From contig NC_053037.3 of assembly GCF_002575655.3 (NCBI RefSeq), positions 139,697,207-139,761,206 on the forward strand: 64,000 bases of DNA, read 5' to 3'. Below are positions 1-11,648 of this stretch, piece by piece (position 1 is the first letter of the stretch; every line of letters starts with the position of its first letter). The translations under genes were made by a program, and so were the position numbers. The notes under the pieces are model-generated. The model was not told where the DNA came from and searched no databases. It worked only from the letters and a program-made list of their open reading frames with translations. The stretch is from Aegilops tauschii subsp. strangulata (lineage: Eukaryota > Streptophyta > Magnoliopsida > Poales > Poaceae).

Positions 1-155
1 CGATGATCGGGTTATCAGAAGAAGCCTCGAAAAGAGAAAAACCCAAAAAAGAAAAGGAAAAGTGAAGGTGTGCAAATCCAAGGGTCGGTCGAGCCGCACC
101 GTGGATCGCAAGCTAGCTATGCTCCATCGATACCCATGGGATTTTGAGTGCATAG
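1..155 (-). mobile_element. Distal piece of a Gypsy gag-pol fragment, split by the element at 156-7180
   Basis: This flank ends in CATAG and the right flank of the inserted element starts CGTAG, so the two look like a 5 bp TSD with one mismatch. The Gypsy copy at about 37460-37480 has an uninterrupted TGAAGTGCATAGTTATGTA at the equivalent place, which shows that this flank and 7186 onward were once contiguous. The minus-strand reading would lie beyond the protease, toward the missing reverse transcriptase, but it is too short and degenerate to assign a domain. Confidence 0.6.
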
Positions 156-1825
156 TGATACGTCTCCGACGTATCTATAATTTTTTATTGTTCCATGCTA
201 TTATATTACCCATTTTGGATGTTTATGGGCTTTATTATACACTTTTATATTATTCTTGGGACTAACCTATTAACCCGAGGCCCAGCCCAAATTGCTGTTT
301 TCTTGCCTATTTCAGTGTTTCGAAGAAAAGGAATATCAAACGGAGTCCAAACGGAATGAAACCTTCGGGAGAGTTATTTTTGGAACGAAAGCAATCCAGG
401 AGACTTGGAGTAGACGTCAGGGAAGCTTCGAGGTGGCCACGAGGCACGGAGGCGGGCCTGCCCCCTGGGCGCGCCCCCCACCCTCGTGGCTCCCCTGACC
501 GACTTCTTTCGCCTATATATATATCCATATACCCTAAAAACATCGAGGAACACAATAGATCGGGAGTTTCGCCGCCGCAAGCCTCTGTAGCCACCGAAAA
601 CCAATCTAGACCCGTTCCGGCACCCTGCCATAGGGGGGAACCCTCACCGGTGGCCATCTTCATCATCCCGGCGCTCTCCATGACGAGGAGGGAGTATTTC
701 ACCCTCGGGGCTGAGGGTATGTACCAGTAGCTATGTGTTTGATCTCTCTCTCTCTCGTGTTCTTGATTTGGCACGATCTTGATGTATCGAGAGCTTTGCT
801 ATTATAGTTGGATCTTATGATGTTTCTCCCCCGCTACTCTCTTGTAATGGATTGAGTTTTCCCTTTGAAGTTATCTTATCGGATTGAGTCTTTAAGGATT
901 TGAGAACACTTGATGTATGTCTTGCATGTGCTTATCTGTGGTGACAATGGGATATCACATGATCCACTTGATGTATGTTTTGGTGATCAACTTGGGGGTT
1001 CCGTTTGTGAACTTATGCATAGGGGTTGGCACACAGTCTTGACTCTCCGGTAGAAACTTTGGGGCACTCTTTGAAGTACTTTGTGTTGGTTGAATAGATG
1101 AATCTGAGATTGTGTGATGCATATCGTATAATCATACCCACAGATACTTGAGGTGACATTGGAGTATCTAGGTGACATTAGGGTTTTGGTTGATTTGTGT
1201 CTTAAGGTGTTATTCTAGTACGAACTCTATGATAGATCGAACAGAAAGAATAGCTTTGCGTTATTTTACTACGGACTCTTGAATAGATCGATCAAAAAGA
1301 ATAACTTTGAGGTGGTTTCATACCCTACCATAATCTCTTCGTTTGTTCTCCGCTATTAGTGACTTTGGAGTGACTCTTTGTTGCATGTTGAGGGATAGTT
1401 ATATGATCCAGTTATGTTATTATTGTTGAGAGAACTTGCACTAGTGAAAGTATGAACCCTAGGCCTTGTTTCACCGCATTGCAATACCGTTTGTGCTCAC
1501 TTTTATCATTAGTTACCTTCCTGTTTTTATATTTTCAGATTACAAAAACCTATATCTACCATCCATATTGCACTTGTATCACCATCTCTTCGCTGAACTA
1601 GTGCACCTATACAATTTACCATTGTATTGGGTGTGTTGGGGACACAAGAAACTCTTTGTTATTTGGTTGCAGGGTTGTTTGAGAGAGACCATCTTCATCC
1701 TACGCCTCCCACGGATTGATAAACCTTAGGTCATCCACTTGAGGGAAATTTGCTACTGTCCTACAAACCTCTGCACTTGGAGGCCCAACAACGTCTACAA
1801 GAAGAAGGTTGTGTAGTAGATATCA
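156..1825 (+). repeat. 5' LTR of the Athila-like element
   Basis: Starts TGATACGTCTCCGACG and ends GTAGATATCA; paired with 5512-7180. A TATATATATATCCATATA stretch near 515 is the likely promoter core. The two LTRs differ by scattered substitutions and small indels, such as the length of the TA run and a short insertion near 1690. This indicates an insertion that is not recent. Confidence 0.9.
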
Positions 1826-1835
1826 GGCTCTTTTC

Positions 1836-1855
1836 TGGCGCCATTGCCGGGGAGG
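1836..1855 (+). other. Primer-binding site, tRNA-Asp type
   Basis: TGGCGCCATTGCCGGGGAGG begins ten bases after the 5' LTR. It complements the 3' end of plant tRNA-Asp with one mismatch in the first 18 bases. This priming is typical of Athila-lineage elements. Confidence 0.8.
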
Positions 1856-1945
1856 TGAGTGCTTGAAGGTATATCTTTATATCTTGCAATTGAATCTTTT
1901 AGTTTCTTGTTTTATCACTAGTTTACTCTAGAAAACTACAAAAAA

Positions 1946-2740
1946 ATGGAATTAAGGGTGCCTCATATGCTTCATCTTTTTAATGTCTTTCGTGAAAATG
2001 ATGGGAAGGAAAATTGTGCTCAAGTACTAGAAGAAGAATTACATAGAATGCTTGGTATAAAATATGTGAATGATGAGCATGATTGCAATGTTGTTAGTAT
2101 GAATTCCTTGAACACCCATGATGCTAATAATATGCAAAGCCACAAGCTTGGGGATGCTATGTTTGATGAAGATGATATGTTCAGTCCCCCATGTTTTGAT
2201 GAGCAAATTTATTATGATGAAAGCATGCCTCCTATCTATGATGATTATTGTGATGATACGTATGCTATAAAGAATAATGATAACCATGAAACTTGTCATC
2301 TTGATCTTAATTTTCAATCACATGATAGTTATTTTGTTGAGTTTGCTCCCACTACTATTGATGAGAATAAATTTGCTTACGTGGAGAGTAGGAAATTTTC
2401 TATGCAAGTAGATCATGAAAAGAATGCTTTATGTGCTGGTTATATTGTTGAATTCATTCATGATGGTAATGAAAATTATTATGAGGGAGGAATATATGCT
2501 TGTAGGAGTTGCAATAATATCAAGTTTCCTCTCTATGTGTTGAAAATCTTGAAGTTATGCTTGCTTTGCCTTCCTATGCTAGTTGATTATTGTTCCCATA
2601 AGTTGTTTGCTCACAAAATCCCTATGCATAGGAAGTGGGTTATACTTAAATGTGATATTCATATTCTTCATGATGCTCTCTTTATGTTTCAAATTCCTAT
2701 CTTTTATGTGAGCATTATTGAAATCATCATGCCTAGCTAG
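1946..2740 (+). CDS. Element-specific ORF of unknown function (264 aa)
   Basis: The only long ORF in the element, starting at a genuine ATG about 90 bases after the PBS. The first half is acidic (many D, E, N), with runs such as FDEDDMFSPPCFDEQ. The second half is richer in cysteine and hydrophobic residues and contains YACRSCNNIKFPLYVLK and HRKWVILKCD. I see no protease, RT or zinc-knuckle signature. A shorter homologue of the C-terminal half lies in the related element at 22041-22427 (minus), including the shared words ESRKFSM, HEKNALC, YYEGGIYACRSCNN and HILHDALFMFQ. Conservation between two diverged elements suggests either past function or a relic of an ancestral gag-side protein. After the stop comes TTGGGAGGCAACCCAA, a short palindrome. 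Confidence 0.6.
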   Translation: MELRVPHMLHLFNVFRENDGKENCAQVLEEELHRMLGIKYVNDEHDCNVVSMNSLNTHDANNMQSHKLGDAMFDEDDMFSPPCFDEQIYYDESMPPIYDDYCDDTYAIKNNDNHETCHLDLNFQSHDSYFVEFAPTTIDENKFAYVESRKFSMQVDHEKNALCAGYIVEFIHDGNENYYEGGIYACRSCNNIKFPLYVLKILKLCLLCLPMLVDYCSHKLFAHKIPMHRKWVILKCDIHILHDALFMFQIPIFYVSIIEIIMPS

Positions 2741-5490
2741 GGGCGTTAAACGTTAGCGCTTGTTGGGAGGCAACCCAATTTTATTTTAGTTCTTTGCTTT
2801 TTGGGTCTGTTTAGGAATAAATAAATCATCTAGCCTCTGGTTAGATGTGGTTTTACGTTTTAATTAGTGTTTGTGCCAAGTAAGACCTATAGGATCTTCT
2901 TGGATGATAGTTATTTGATCTTGCTGAAAATTCCAGAAACTTTCTGTTCGCGAAAACAATTGTTTAAAATCACCAGAACGTGATAAAATACTGATTCCAA
3001 TTGCATAAGATCAATAATCAAATTATCTAGGTCTTCCTATTTTGGTAGAATTTTTTGAGTTCCAGAAGTTTGCGTTAGTTACAGATTACTACAGACTGTT
3101 CTGTTTTTGACAGATTCTGTTTTTCGTGTGTTGTTTGCTTATTTTGTTGAATCTATGGCTAGTAAAATAGTTTATAAATCATAGAGAAGTTGGAATACAG
3201 TAGATTTAACACCAATAAAGAATGAGTTCATTACAGTACCTTGAAGTGGTGTTTTGTTTTCTTTCGCTAACGGAGCTCACGAGATTTTCTGTTAAGTTTT
3301 GTGTTGTGAAGTTTTCAAGTTTCGGGTAAAGATTCGATGGACTATGGAATAAGGATTGGCAAGAGCCTAATCTTGGGGATGCCCAAGGCACCCCAAGGTA
3401 ATATTAAAGGACAACCAAGAGCCTAAGCTTGGGGATGCCCCGGATGGCATCCCCTCTTTCGTCTTCGTTCATTGGTAACTTTACTTGGAGCTATATTTTT
3501 ATTCACCACATGATATGTGTTTTGCTTAGAGCATCATTTTATTTTATTTAGCCTTGCTTGCTGTTTGAATAAAATACCAAGATCTTAAATTCTTAATTGT
3601 TAGAGAGTCTTCACATGGTTACATAACTGTTTAACTACTCATTGATCTTCACTTATATCTTTCGGAGTAGTTTGTCATTTGCTCTAGTGCTTCACTTATA
3701 TCTTTTAGAGCATGATGGTGGTTGTATTTTATAGAAATTATTGATCTCTCATGCTTCACTTATATTATTTTGAGAGTCTTAAATAGCATGGTAATTTGCT
3801 TTAATTGTGAAATTAATCTTCCATATTGAGATCATTGAATATCATGAGAAGTTAGATACTTGATAAGTGTTTTGAGATATAAAGGTGGTAATATTAGAGT
3901 GTGCTAGTTGAGTAATTGTGAAACTGAGAAATACTTTTGTTAAAGTTGGCAAGTCCCGTAGCATGCACGTATGGTAAAAGTTGTGTGACAATTTTGACAC
4001 ATAGGTGTTCTTTTATTGCTTTCCTTATGAGTGGCGGTCGGGGATGAGCGATGGTCTTTTCCTACCAATCTATCCCTCTAGGGGCATGCGTGGTAGTACT
4101 TTGCTTCGAGGGCTAATAAACTTTTGCAATAAGTATATGAGTTCTTTATGACTAATGTGAGTCCATGGATTATACGCACTCTCAACCTTCCACAATTTTC
4201 TAGCCTCTACGGTACCGTGCATTGCCCTTTCTCACCTTGAGAGTTGGTGCAAACTTCGCCGGTGCATCCAAACCCCGTGATATGATACGCTCTATCACAC
4301 ATAAGCGTTCCTCGAAACAGCCACCATACCTACCTATCATGGCATTTCCATGGCCATTCCGAGATATATTGCCATGCAACTTTCCACCGTTCCGTTTATT
4401 ATGACATGCTTCATCATTGTCATATTGCTTTGCATGATCATGTAGTTGATATCGTATTTTGTGGCAAAGCCACCATTCATTATTTTTTCATACATGTCAC
4501 TCTTAATTCATCGCATATCCCGGTACACCGCCGGAGGCATTCACAGAGTCATATTTTGTTCTAAGTATTGAGTTGTAAGTAATAAAAGTGTGATGATCAT
4601 CATTATTAGAGCATTGTCCCATGTGAGGAAAGGATGATGGAGACTGTGATTCCCCCACAAGTCGGGATGAGATTCCGGACTAAATAAAAAAAGAGGCCAA
4701 AAAAAAGAGAAGGCCCAAAGAAAAAAGAAAGAAAAAAAAGAAAAAATGAGAGAAAAAGAGAGAAGGGACAATGTTACTATCCTTTTTCCACACTTGTGCT
4801 TCAAAGTAGCACCGTGATCTTCATGATAGAGAGTCTCCTATGTTGTCACTTTCATATACTAGTGGGAATTTTTCATTATAGAACTTGGCTTGTATATTCC
4901 AATGATGGGCTTCCTCAAAATGCCCTAGGTCTTCGTGAGCAAGCAAGTTGGATGCACACCCACTTAGTTTCTTTTGTTGAGCTTTCATATATTTATAGCT
5001 CTAGTGCATCCGTTGCATGGCAATCCCTACTCCTCTCATTGACATCAATCGATGGGCATCTCCATAGCCTATTGATTAGCCGCGTCAATGTGAGACTTTC
5101 TACCTTTTTGTCTTCTCTCATAACCCCCATCATTATACTTTACTCCACCCACAGTGAAAAAGGCTGAAGCGCGTTAAAAGTATGAACCAATTGCTCGGCT
5201 TGTCATCGGGGTTCTGCATGATGAGAACGTTTGTGTGACAATATTGAAACATAGCCTAACTATATGATTTTGTAGGGATAAGCTTTCTTTGGCTATGTTA
5301 TTTTGATAAGACATAATTGCTTGGTTAGCATGTTTGAAGTATTATTGTTTTTATGTCAACATTAAACTTTTATCTTGAATCTTTCGGATCTAAATATTCA
5401 TGCCACAATAAAAAGATTTACATTGAGAATTATGCTAAGAAGCATTCCACATCAAAAATTCTGTTTTTATCATTTACCTACTCGAGGACG
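2741..5490 (+). other. Non-coding interior of the Athila-like element
   Basis: AT-rich, with no ORF I would support. It contains repeats of a GCTTCACTTATAT motif at about 3640-3780, and a purine tract on this strand (AAAGAGGCC, AAAAAAGAG, AGAGAAGGG words) at about 4684-4770. Repeats of the same motif occur in the related element at 22470-22670. Confidence 0.6.
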
Positions 5491-5511
5491 AGCAGGAATT
5501 AAGCTTGGGGC
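5491..5511 (+). other. Polypurine tract of the Athila-like element
   Basis: AGCAGGAATTAAGCTTGGGG sits directly before the 3' LTR. The reverse complement of the same sequence borders the LTR of the related element at about 19748-19770, so the site is conserved. Confidence 0.7.
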
Positions 5512-7180
5512 TGATACGTCTCCAACGTATCTATAATTTTTTGTTGTTCCATGCTATTATATTACCCGTTTTGGATGTATATGGGCTTTATTATACACTT
5601 TTATATTATTCTTGGGACTAACCTATTAACCGGAGGCCCAGCCCAAATTGCTGTTCTCTTGCCTATTTCAGTGTTTCGAAGAAAAGGAATATCAAACGGA
5701 GTCCAAACGGAATGAAACCATCGGGAGAGTTATTTTTGGAATGGAAGCAATCCAGGAGACTTGGAGTAGACGTCAGGGAAGCTTCAAGGTGGCCACGAGG
5801 CAGGGAGGCGCGCCTTCCCCTTGGGCGCGCCCCCACCCTCATGGGCCCCTCGTGGCTCCCCTGACCGACTTCTTTCGCCTATATATATCCATATACCCTA
5901 AAAACATCGAGGAACACAATAGATCAGGAGTTTCGCCGCCGCAAGCCTCTATAGCCACCGAAAACCAATCTAGACCCGTTCCGGCACCCTGCCGGAGGGG
6001 GGAACCCTCAACGGTGGCCATCTTCATCATCCCGGCGCTCTCCATGATGAGGAGGGAGTAGTTCACCCTCGGGGCTGAAGGTATGTACTAGTAGCTATGT
6101 GTTTGATCTCTCTCTCGTGTTCTTGATTTGGCACGATCTTGATGTATCGCGAGCTTTGCTATTATAGTTGGATCTTATGATGTTTCTCCCCCTCTACTCT
6201 CTTGTAATGGATTGAGTTTTCCCTTTGAAGTTATCTTATCGGATTGAGTCTTTAAGGATTTGAGAACACTTGATGTATGTCTTGCATGTGCTTATATGTG
6301 GTGACAATGGGATATCACGTGATCCACTTGATGTATGTTTTGGTGATCAACTTGCGGGTTCCGTTTGTGAACTTATCCATAGGGGTTGGCACACGTTTTC
6401 ATCTTGACTCTCCGGTAGAAACTTTGGGGCACTCTTTGAAGTACTTTGTGTTGGTTGAATAGATGAATCTGAGATTGTGTGATGCATATCGTATAATCAT
6501 ACCCACGGATACTTGAGGTGACATTGGAGTATCTAGGTGACATTAGGGTTTTGGTTGATTTCTGTCTTAAGGTGTTATTCTAGTACGAACACTATGATAG
6601 ATCGAACGGAAAGAATAGCTTCGCGTTATTTTACTATGGAATCTTGAATAGATCGATCAGAAAGAATAACTTCGAGGTGGTTTCGTACCCTACCATAATC
6701 TCTTCGTTTATTCTGCGCTATTAGTGACTTTGGAGTGACTCTTTGTTGCATGTTGAGGGATAGTTATATGATCTAGTTATGTTATTAATGTTGAGAGAAC
6801 TTGCACTAGTGAAAGTATGAACCCTAGGCCTTGTTTCACCGCATTGCAATACCGTTTGTGCTCACTTTTATCATTAGTTACCTTGCTGTTTTTATATTTT
6901 CAGATTACAAAAACCTATATCTACCGTCCATATTGCACTTGTATCACCATCTCTTCGCCGAACTAGTGCACCTATACAATTTACCATTGTATTGGGTGTG
7001 TTGGGGACACAAGAGACTCTTTGTTATTTGGTTGTAGGGTTGTTTATCTTCATCCTACGCCTCCCACGGATTGATAAACCTTAGGTCATCCACTTGAGGG
7101 AAATTTGCTACTGTCCTACAAACCTCTGCACTTGGAGGCCCAACAACGTCTACAAGAAGAAGGTTGTGTAGTAGACATCA
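5512..7180 (+). repeat. 3' LTR of the Athila-like element
   Basis: Starts TGATACGTCTCCAACG and ends GTAGACATCA, matching 156-1825 over its full length with scattered differences. CGTAG follows and is the right-hand TSD copy. Confidence 0.9.
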
Positions 7181-7185
7181 CGTAG

Positions 7186-8583
7186 TTATGTACGGGCGAT
7201 ACGAATGCCGCTGTTTGATCGGGACTGGGACGAAGGCCAAATTTCTAATTAAGCTCTTGACGAGCCCGACTGTCTTGCTGCAGAATAGTTCGGACTCTTT
7301 TAATGGTGTTCGGGGGCTTGGCCACTGAAGTAAAGTTCTGCTGGAAAAGGTCGCGCTGTATTTCTGCTGCTAAGGCCGTTGTGTGCTCCTTGGTACAGAG
7401 GGAGCGTTCCGTATTTCCATTGATTGTTATGCCGCCACGTGGTCCGGGCATCTTGAGCTTGAGATAAGCGTAGTGAGGTACCGCATTGAATCAAGCGAAT
7501 GCGGTTCGTCCGAGTAGTGCGTAATAGCCGATGCGAAAGGGGACGATATCGAAGATTAACTCCTCGCTTCGGAAGTTATCCGGAGATCCAAAGACAACCT
7601 ATAATGTGACTGAGCCCGTACAGCGGGCCTCTACGCCTGGTATGACTCCTTTAAAGGTAGTCCTTGTTGGTTTGATCCGTGATGGGTTAATGCCCATTTT
7701 GTGTACTGTGTCCTGATAGAGCAGATTGAGGCTGCTGCCGCCGTCCATGAGGACTCGCGTTAGGTGGAATCCGTCGATGATTGGGTCTAGGACTAGTGCG
7801 GCTGATCCGCCATGCCAGATACTAGTCAGATGATCCCGACGATCAAAAGTGATCGGGCATGATGACCATGGGTTGAATTTTGGGGCGACTGGCTCTATCG
7901 CATAAACGTCCCTTAGTGCGCGCTTGCGCTCCCTTTTGGGGATGTGTGTAGCGTATATCATGTTCACCGTTTTGACTTGAGGGGGAAACTTCTTCTGTCC
8001 CCCTGTGGTTGGCTGCAGGGGCTCCTCGTCATCGTCCTCGCTCTGCGATCCCTTTTGTTTATTCTCGGTATTTAACTTGTCGGCTTGCTTAAAAACCCAG
8101 CAATCTCTGTTGGTATGATTGGCTGGTTTGTGCGGGGTGCCATCGATTTGGCACGGACGGTCAAGTATGTGGTCCATGCTAGATGGTCCCTGATTGTTTC
8201 TTTGATACGGCTTTTTCCGCTGACCGGACTTGGGGCCGCTGAATCCGGCGTTTACAGTAGTTTTATCGGTGTTATCGCCATTGCTTCGGCGTTTGTGTCT
8301 GCTGCGTCGGAGCTTGCTGTTGCTATTTTTGGCCTCGGAGGGGCCTGCCTCGCTGGCCGTATTTTTACTATGAGCCAACCAGCTGTCCTCACCCGCACAA
8401 AAGCGGGTCATGAGGGCCGTGAGGGCGGCCATAGATTTCGGCTTTTCTTGGCCGAGGTGGCGGGCGGGTGGCTGGCGAGCCATTCGTCACGGATGCTGTG
8501 TTTAAAGGCCGCTAGGGCTTCTGCATCCGGACAGTCGACGATCTGGTTCCTTTTAGTTAGGAACCTAGTCCAAAATTTCCTGG
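7186..8583 (-). pseudogene. Gypsy gag-protease fragment (Tat-like lineage), broken
   Basis: Read on the minus strand from 8583 down. A capsid-side gag piece (KFWTRFLTKRNQIVDCPDAEA) is followed by a conserved linker (GFSGPKSGQRKK, DRPCQI, ANHTNRDCWVFK). Next comes a retropepsin with the active-site block VLMDGGSSLNLLY at about 7740, then protease-RT linker sequence. The main open stretch is 7599-8483. An 11-base insertion near 8466-8476, relative to the otherwise collinear copy at 37529-38416, shifts the gag frame. Further stops occur near 7596 and 7245. RT, RNase H and integrase are absent. The 5' part of gag is cut off at 8584 by the LTR of another element. The fragment is the same family as the element at 32188-40849 but keeps the protease which that copy has lost. 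Confidence 0.75.
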
Positions 8584-9772
8584 TGTCGGTGTGGAACGAC
8601 ACCTATGGGATCACAAGAATCCCTACTACGGTTGCCGGGGCGCAGGGTTGCGAGAAGAGCAGGATTAGTAATCAGCATGAAGATCGTTTACCCAGGTTCG
8701 GGCTGCGAGGATGCGTAAAACCCTAGTCCTGCTTTGGTGGGTGTATTCCAGAGAGTTCTTGAGCTCTCGAACTAGCTATGGTGAGTGCGTGGTTCGAAAG
8801 AGCCGAATCCTTCTCCAGTATGCCATGGGCCTCCTTTTATAGTCGAAAGGGGCTGCCACAGTGGCATACAGGAGGTGGAAAAGCATACACTATTGCGAGC
8901 TTATCGCTCGTATTACAGGACAAGACACATTTAATGCGTCGTTGAGGTGTACCCTAACTTTATCGGGGACGGGGGCGAGGCCCGTCCCGTCCGTCGCTGC
9001 TCCTCCTCGCTTCGACACGCGCCCTGGCCAGCGATGTGTGCGGCGCCACGTAGGTAGGCAGGCAGCTGAGGTGGCGCGGTGGTGGAGCCTTCACGAAGAT
9101 CTGCATGCCGCCACGCAGGCGCTTGATGAGCTGGCCTGGGGGCTGCATGTTGCCACGTAGGTGCCTGCTCAGCTGGTCGAGCTGGCAGCTACATGTGAAC
9201 GGCGGTGAAGAGTTGGTTGGTGCGGGCCTGGCAGTGGCCCTGCGGGCGCCCTTGGCGAGGGCCTTGCCGGGTGGTCCGGCAAGGGTCTCGCTGGGGAGCG
9301 CTGTCCTCCCCGGCAAGGATCTTGCCGGGGGTCTTGTGGCCTTCCTCGACAAGGATCTTGCTAAGGGCTGTCGTCTTTTAATCCTCATATGATCTTGGGT
9401 GTTCCTTGTTTTCACAAAGATCTGCATGCCATCATGGAGGTGCCTCTTGAGCCCCGGCCCAACATGGTTGATGATGTTGGAGACCGTGGGCTCAAGGGTG
9501 GCTCGCTCTGTGGGGGTGGGGCGAGCTGCCCCGGCAAGGGTCTTGCCGGGGCCGCCGAGGCTGCCCCCAGCAAGGGTCTTGCCGGGGGAGAACCTGTTCC
9601 GTCCCTCTGCTCTTTGTGGTTTTGATCTTGGCGTTGCTCCGGCCGTCTTGAGCTTCGGTTTTACCTCGGTTTACCTCCCCTGTTTTGCTTGGTGCGACCG
9701 TGGGCATGGCTCCGACTGCCCGTGCACAGGTAAAGGGGTACAAAGGTGCGCCCCTTCCTTTGTACACCGACA
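8584..9772 (-). repeat. 3' LTR of a minus-strand Gypsy element
   Basis: Starts TGTCGGTGT and ends ACACCGACA, a perfect 9 bp terminal inverted repeat. A TATA box (TATAAAAGGAGG) read on the minus strand at about 8830-8842 sets the orientation. The right edge is followed by a purine-rich tract on the minus strand. The LTR is GC-rich and contains several imperfect palindromes of the form CCGGCAAGG-N-TCTTGCCGG at 9310-9328, 9531-9549 and 9568-9586. No partner LTR is visible, so the element is truncated. It interrupts the gag of the neighbouring fragment at 8583. Confidence 0.75.
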
Positions 9773-10176
9773 GGAGCCCCCGGGCCTGGGCCACACATAA
9801 GCGCGACACGTTGTTGGGCCAGGCCCAAAACGGTGCGCGGGCAGGCGGGGTGGTTTTTACCGTGGTAAAACTTTTCGCGCGCTTCGCTCCCCATGACCCG
9901 CGCGTGGCGTGGCGCGGCGTGGAGGGGTGCACGTGACGTGGGCGGCATGCGTGGGGCGGTTCCCGCACGCATGTGTCACATTGCAGTAAATGGGCAGCGC
10001 GACCCGTACCTTCCCCATAAAAAGGGGGGTAACCGCGAGCGCACTGTTCCTTTTACCCTTCGCGCAATCCCAATCTCGGAAGCCTCCGCTCGTCTTCCTC
10101 TTCTTTCCCAAGCTTCGCTCTCGCTCGCCGCCGTTGTGTTCCCGCCGCCCTCTGCTCTGCCCTTCTCCCAACCGCC
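9773..10176. other. Spacer between the LTR and the antisense gene
   Basis: GC-rich, without a supported ORF. It probably holds the promoter and 5' untranslated region of the plus-strand antisense gene: CCATAAAAAGGGGGG at about 10013 is a plausible TATA region, followed by a CT-rich leader up to the ATG at 10177. Confidence 0.4.
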
Positions 10177-11648
10177 ATGGCGCTGAAATCCGTCAAGGGC
10201 AAGGGTGTGGCTAAGAACACCGGAGGGGCGGAGCCGCCGGAGAGCGCGCTGGCGGTGCAGCGGACGCAGTCCGCCTTCTTCCCCTCGACAGTCGACGTGT
10301 TCGAGCTTCGGGAAGCCTTCAGGCCCCTGTGGGGGGGGGGGGTGAAGACAGGGGGAGAGAAGTCGGGGCATCCAGCCACGCGCGTCATCCCCGCCGACTG
10401 CGCCGAGGCTGCCCCAAATCGGTACCCCTTCTTTGTTGACTATTTTTCCTGCTGGCTTTGTCCTCCATTCTCTGATTTCTTCAGCGACATCATGCACACC
10501 TTTGGCTTCCGCCTCTTGGATTTTACCCCAAATGCGGTGGCGTGCATGGCCCTTTTCACGCACCTCTGCGAAGGTTTCGCCGGGCTGCACCCCAACACGG
10601 CGCTCTTCCGCCATTACTTCTCCCCTCGGATCCAACCAGGGGGCGCCATCTCCGATTGCATCACCTGGATCCCGAGGTCCAAGGGGGCGTATCCGGAGGG
10701 TGCCATGAAGGAGAGGTGGGAAGAATGGCGGGGCCGATGGTGCTGGATCGAAGAGAAGGACCCGCCGGCATTCTGCGAAGTTCGCCAGGCGCCGTCGGTC
10801 CGCAGAAGCGATTGGAGCGATGTCGACGCTGACACGAGAAGCTCACGATCGCCACCACCAGGATCCTTCGGCTCACCGAGGCCGGGCTCACCCTTGAGAT
10901 GATCGGGGCGGACTTCATCCGCCGTCGGATCGCTCCACTGCACAACAAGGGGAGGCCGGCCTGGCTCTTCACGAACCCCGCTGATATCATGCGGCTTCGC
11001 CCTGGCCTCGACCACAACTTCACAGTGATGGGGCATGCCCATTTCTGCCAGCGGCTCTTCCAGCTCGATGTGGGCCGCGACGGCGAGGTCGAGCGGACCG
11101 GCAAGGTCGCGAGGGCCGCCGCGAAGGCCGGCAAGGTCTTCAAGGGGCCCTTGTTCAAGCTGCCGACGGGAGTGGTCCCGCTGTGCAATAATTCGCATCG
11201 GACCGAGATCATCGCCATGATGCCCGACTGCAACGCACATGGCCCTGACCCGAGCTGGAAGGAGCCGGAGGACGTTGAGGCGCAACAGTTCTTTGACACT
11301 CTGCACGAGGGGTACATCAACGCCGACGCCGAGCGGCTGCTTGTCCAGGACACCTCCCAGGTGGAGCTGGACTACATCGCCACCAGGGCGAGGGAGGCAC
11401 AGCTTGCCGAGGAGGCAGGCAGCGCTGGCGGCATGGAGGACAAGGCCGCGACGGCCGCGGAGGAGGAGCTCGCCCGGTGGGCGGCGGCCCCCAGGGAGGC
11501 CAGCAGTGCCGGCGCCGAGGCTCCTCTGGTTGAGGGAGCGGCCGACGAGTCATCGTCGGAGGAGGCCGGGGCTGTTGACCCTCCGGCCAAGGGGAGAGGG
11601 CGAGTCCTGCGGCGAGCCACTTCCGGCGAACAGAAGAAAAAGCAGTAA
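10177..11648 (+). pseudogene. Antisense 'putative gypsy type transposon' gene, one frameshift
   Basis: Transcribed opposite to the LTR element that carries it. It starts ACCGCCATGG. The first 218 or so codons include FFPSTVDVFELREAF, YPFFVDYFSCW and FRHYFSPRIQPGG, then the frame breaks near 10830. A one-base deletion there turns a likely GAC-GAC-GAG into GAC-AC-GAG. The protein continues in another frame through IRRRIAPLHNKGRPAWLF and NFTVMGHAHFCQRLFQLD to a charged, alanine-rich tail ending at 11648. This is the plant family annotated as putative gypsy type transposon or Transposase_28 (PF04195 type), known as an extra antisense gene in some Tat-lineage elements such as maize Grande. Its biochemical role is not known. 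A second, older example lies at 33191-36300. Confidence 0.7.

Larger units (their letters stand above)
156..7180 (+). mobile_element. Complete non-autonomous Athila-like LTR retrotransposon
   Basis: Two LTRs of about 1.67 kb (156-1825 and 5512-7180) both start TGATACGTCTCC and end in ATCA. They enclose a 3.7 kb interior with a PBS directly after the 5' LTR and the purine-rich AAGCTTGGGG directly before the 3' LTR. The interior has one 264-codon ORF and no recognisable gag, protease, reverse transcriptase or integrase, so it would need enzymes from another element. The tRNA-Asp-type PBS and the overall layout match the Athila group of Gypsy, common in Triticeae; I cannot fix the family name. 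It sits in the Gypsy fragment at 1-155/7186-8583 and is a relative of the element at 18188-25258. Confidence 0.88.

Noticed and set aside
307..774. 155-codon ORF and its overlapping partners in the LTR
   Set aside because: They lie entirely within the LTR, and the second LTR does not keep the frames intact.
8085..8726. 213-codon plus-strand ORF
   Set aside because: Shadow of the Gypsy gag on the minus strand that also crosses the boundary at 8584 into an unrelated LTR.
10614..11353. Long minus-strand ORFs of about 230 codons
   Set aside because: They are antisense shadows of the plus-strand 'putative gypsy type transposon' gene, whose family motifs are clear.
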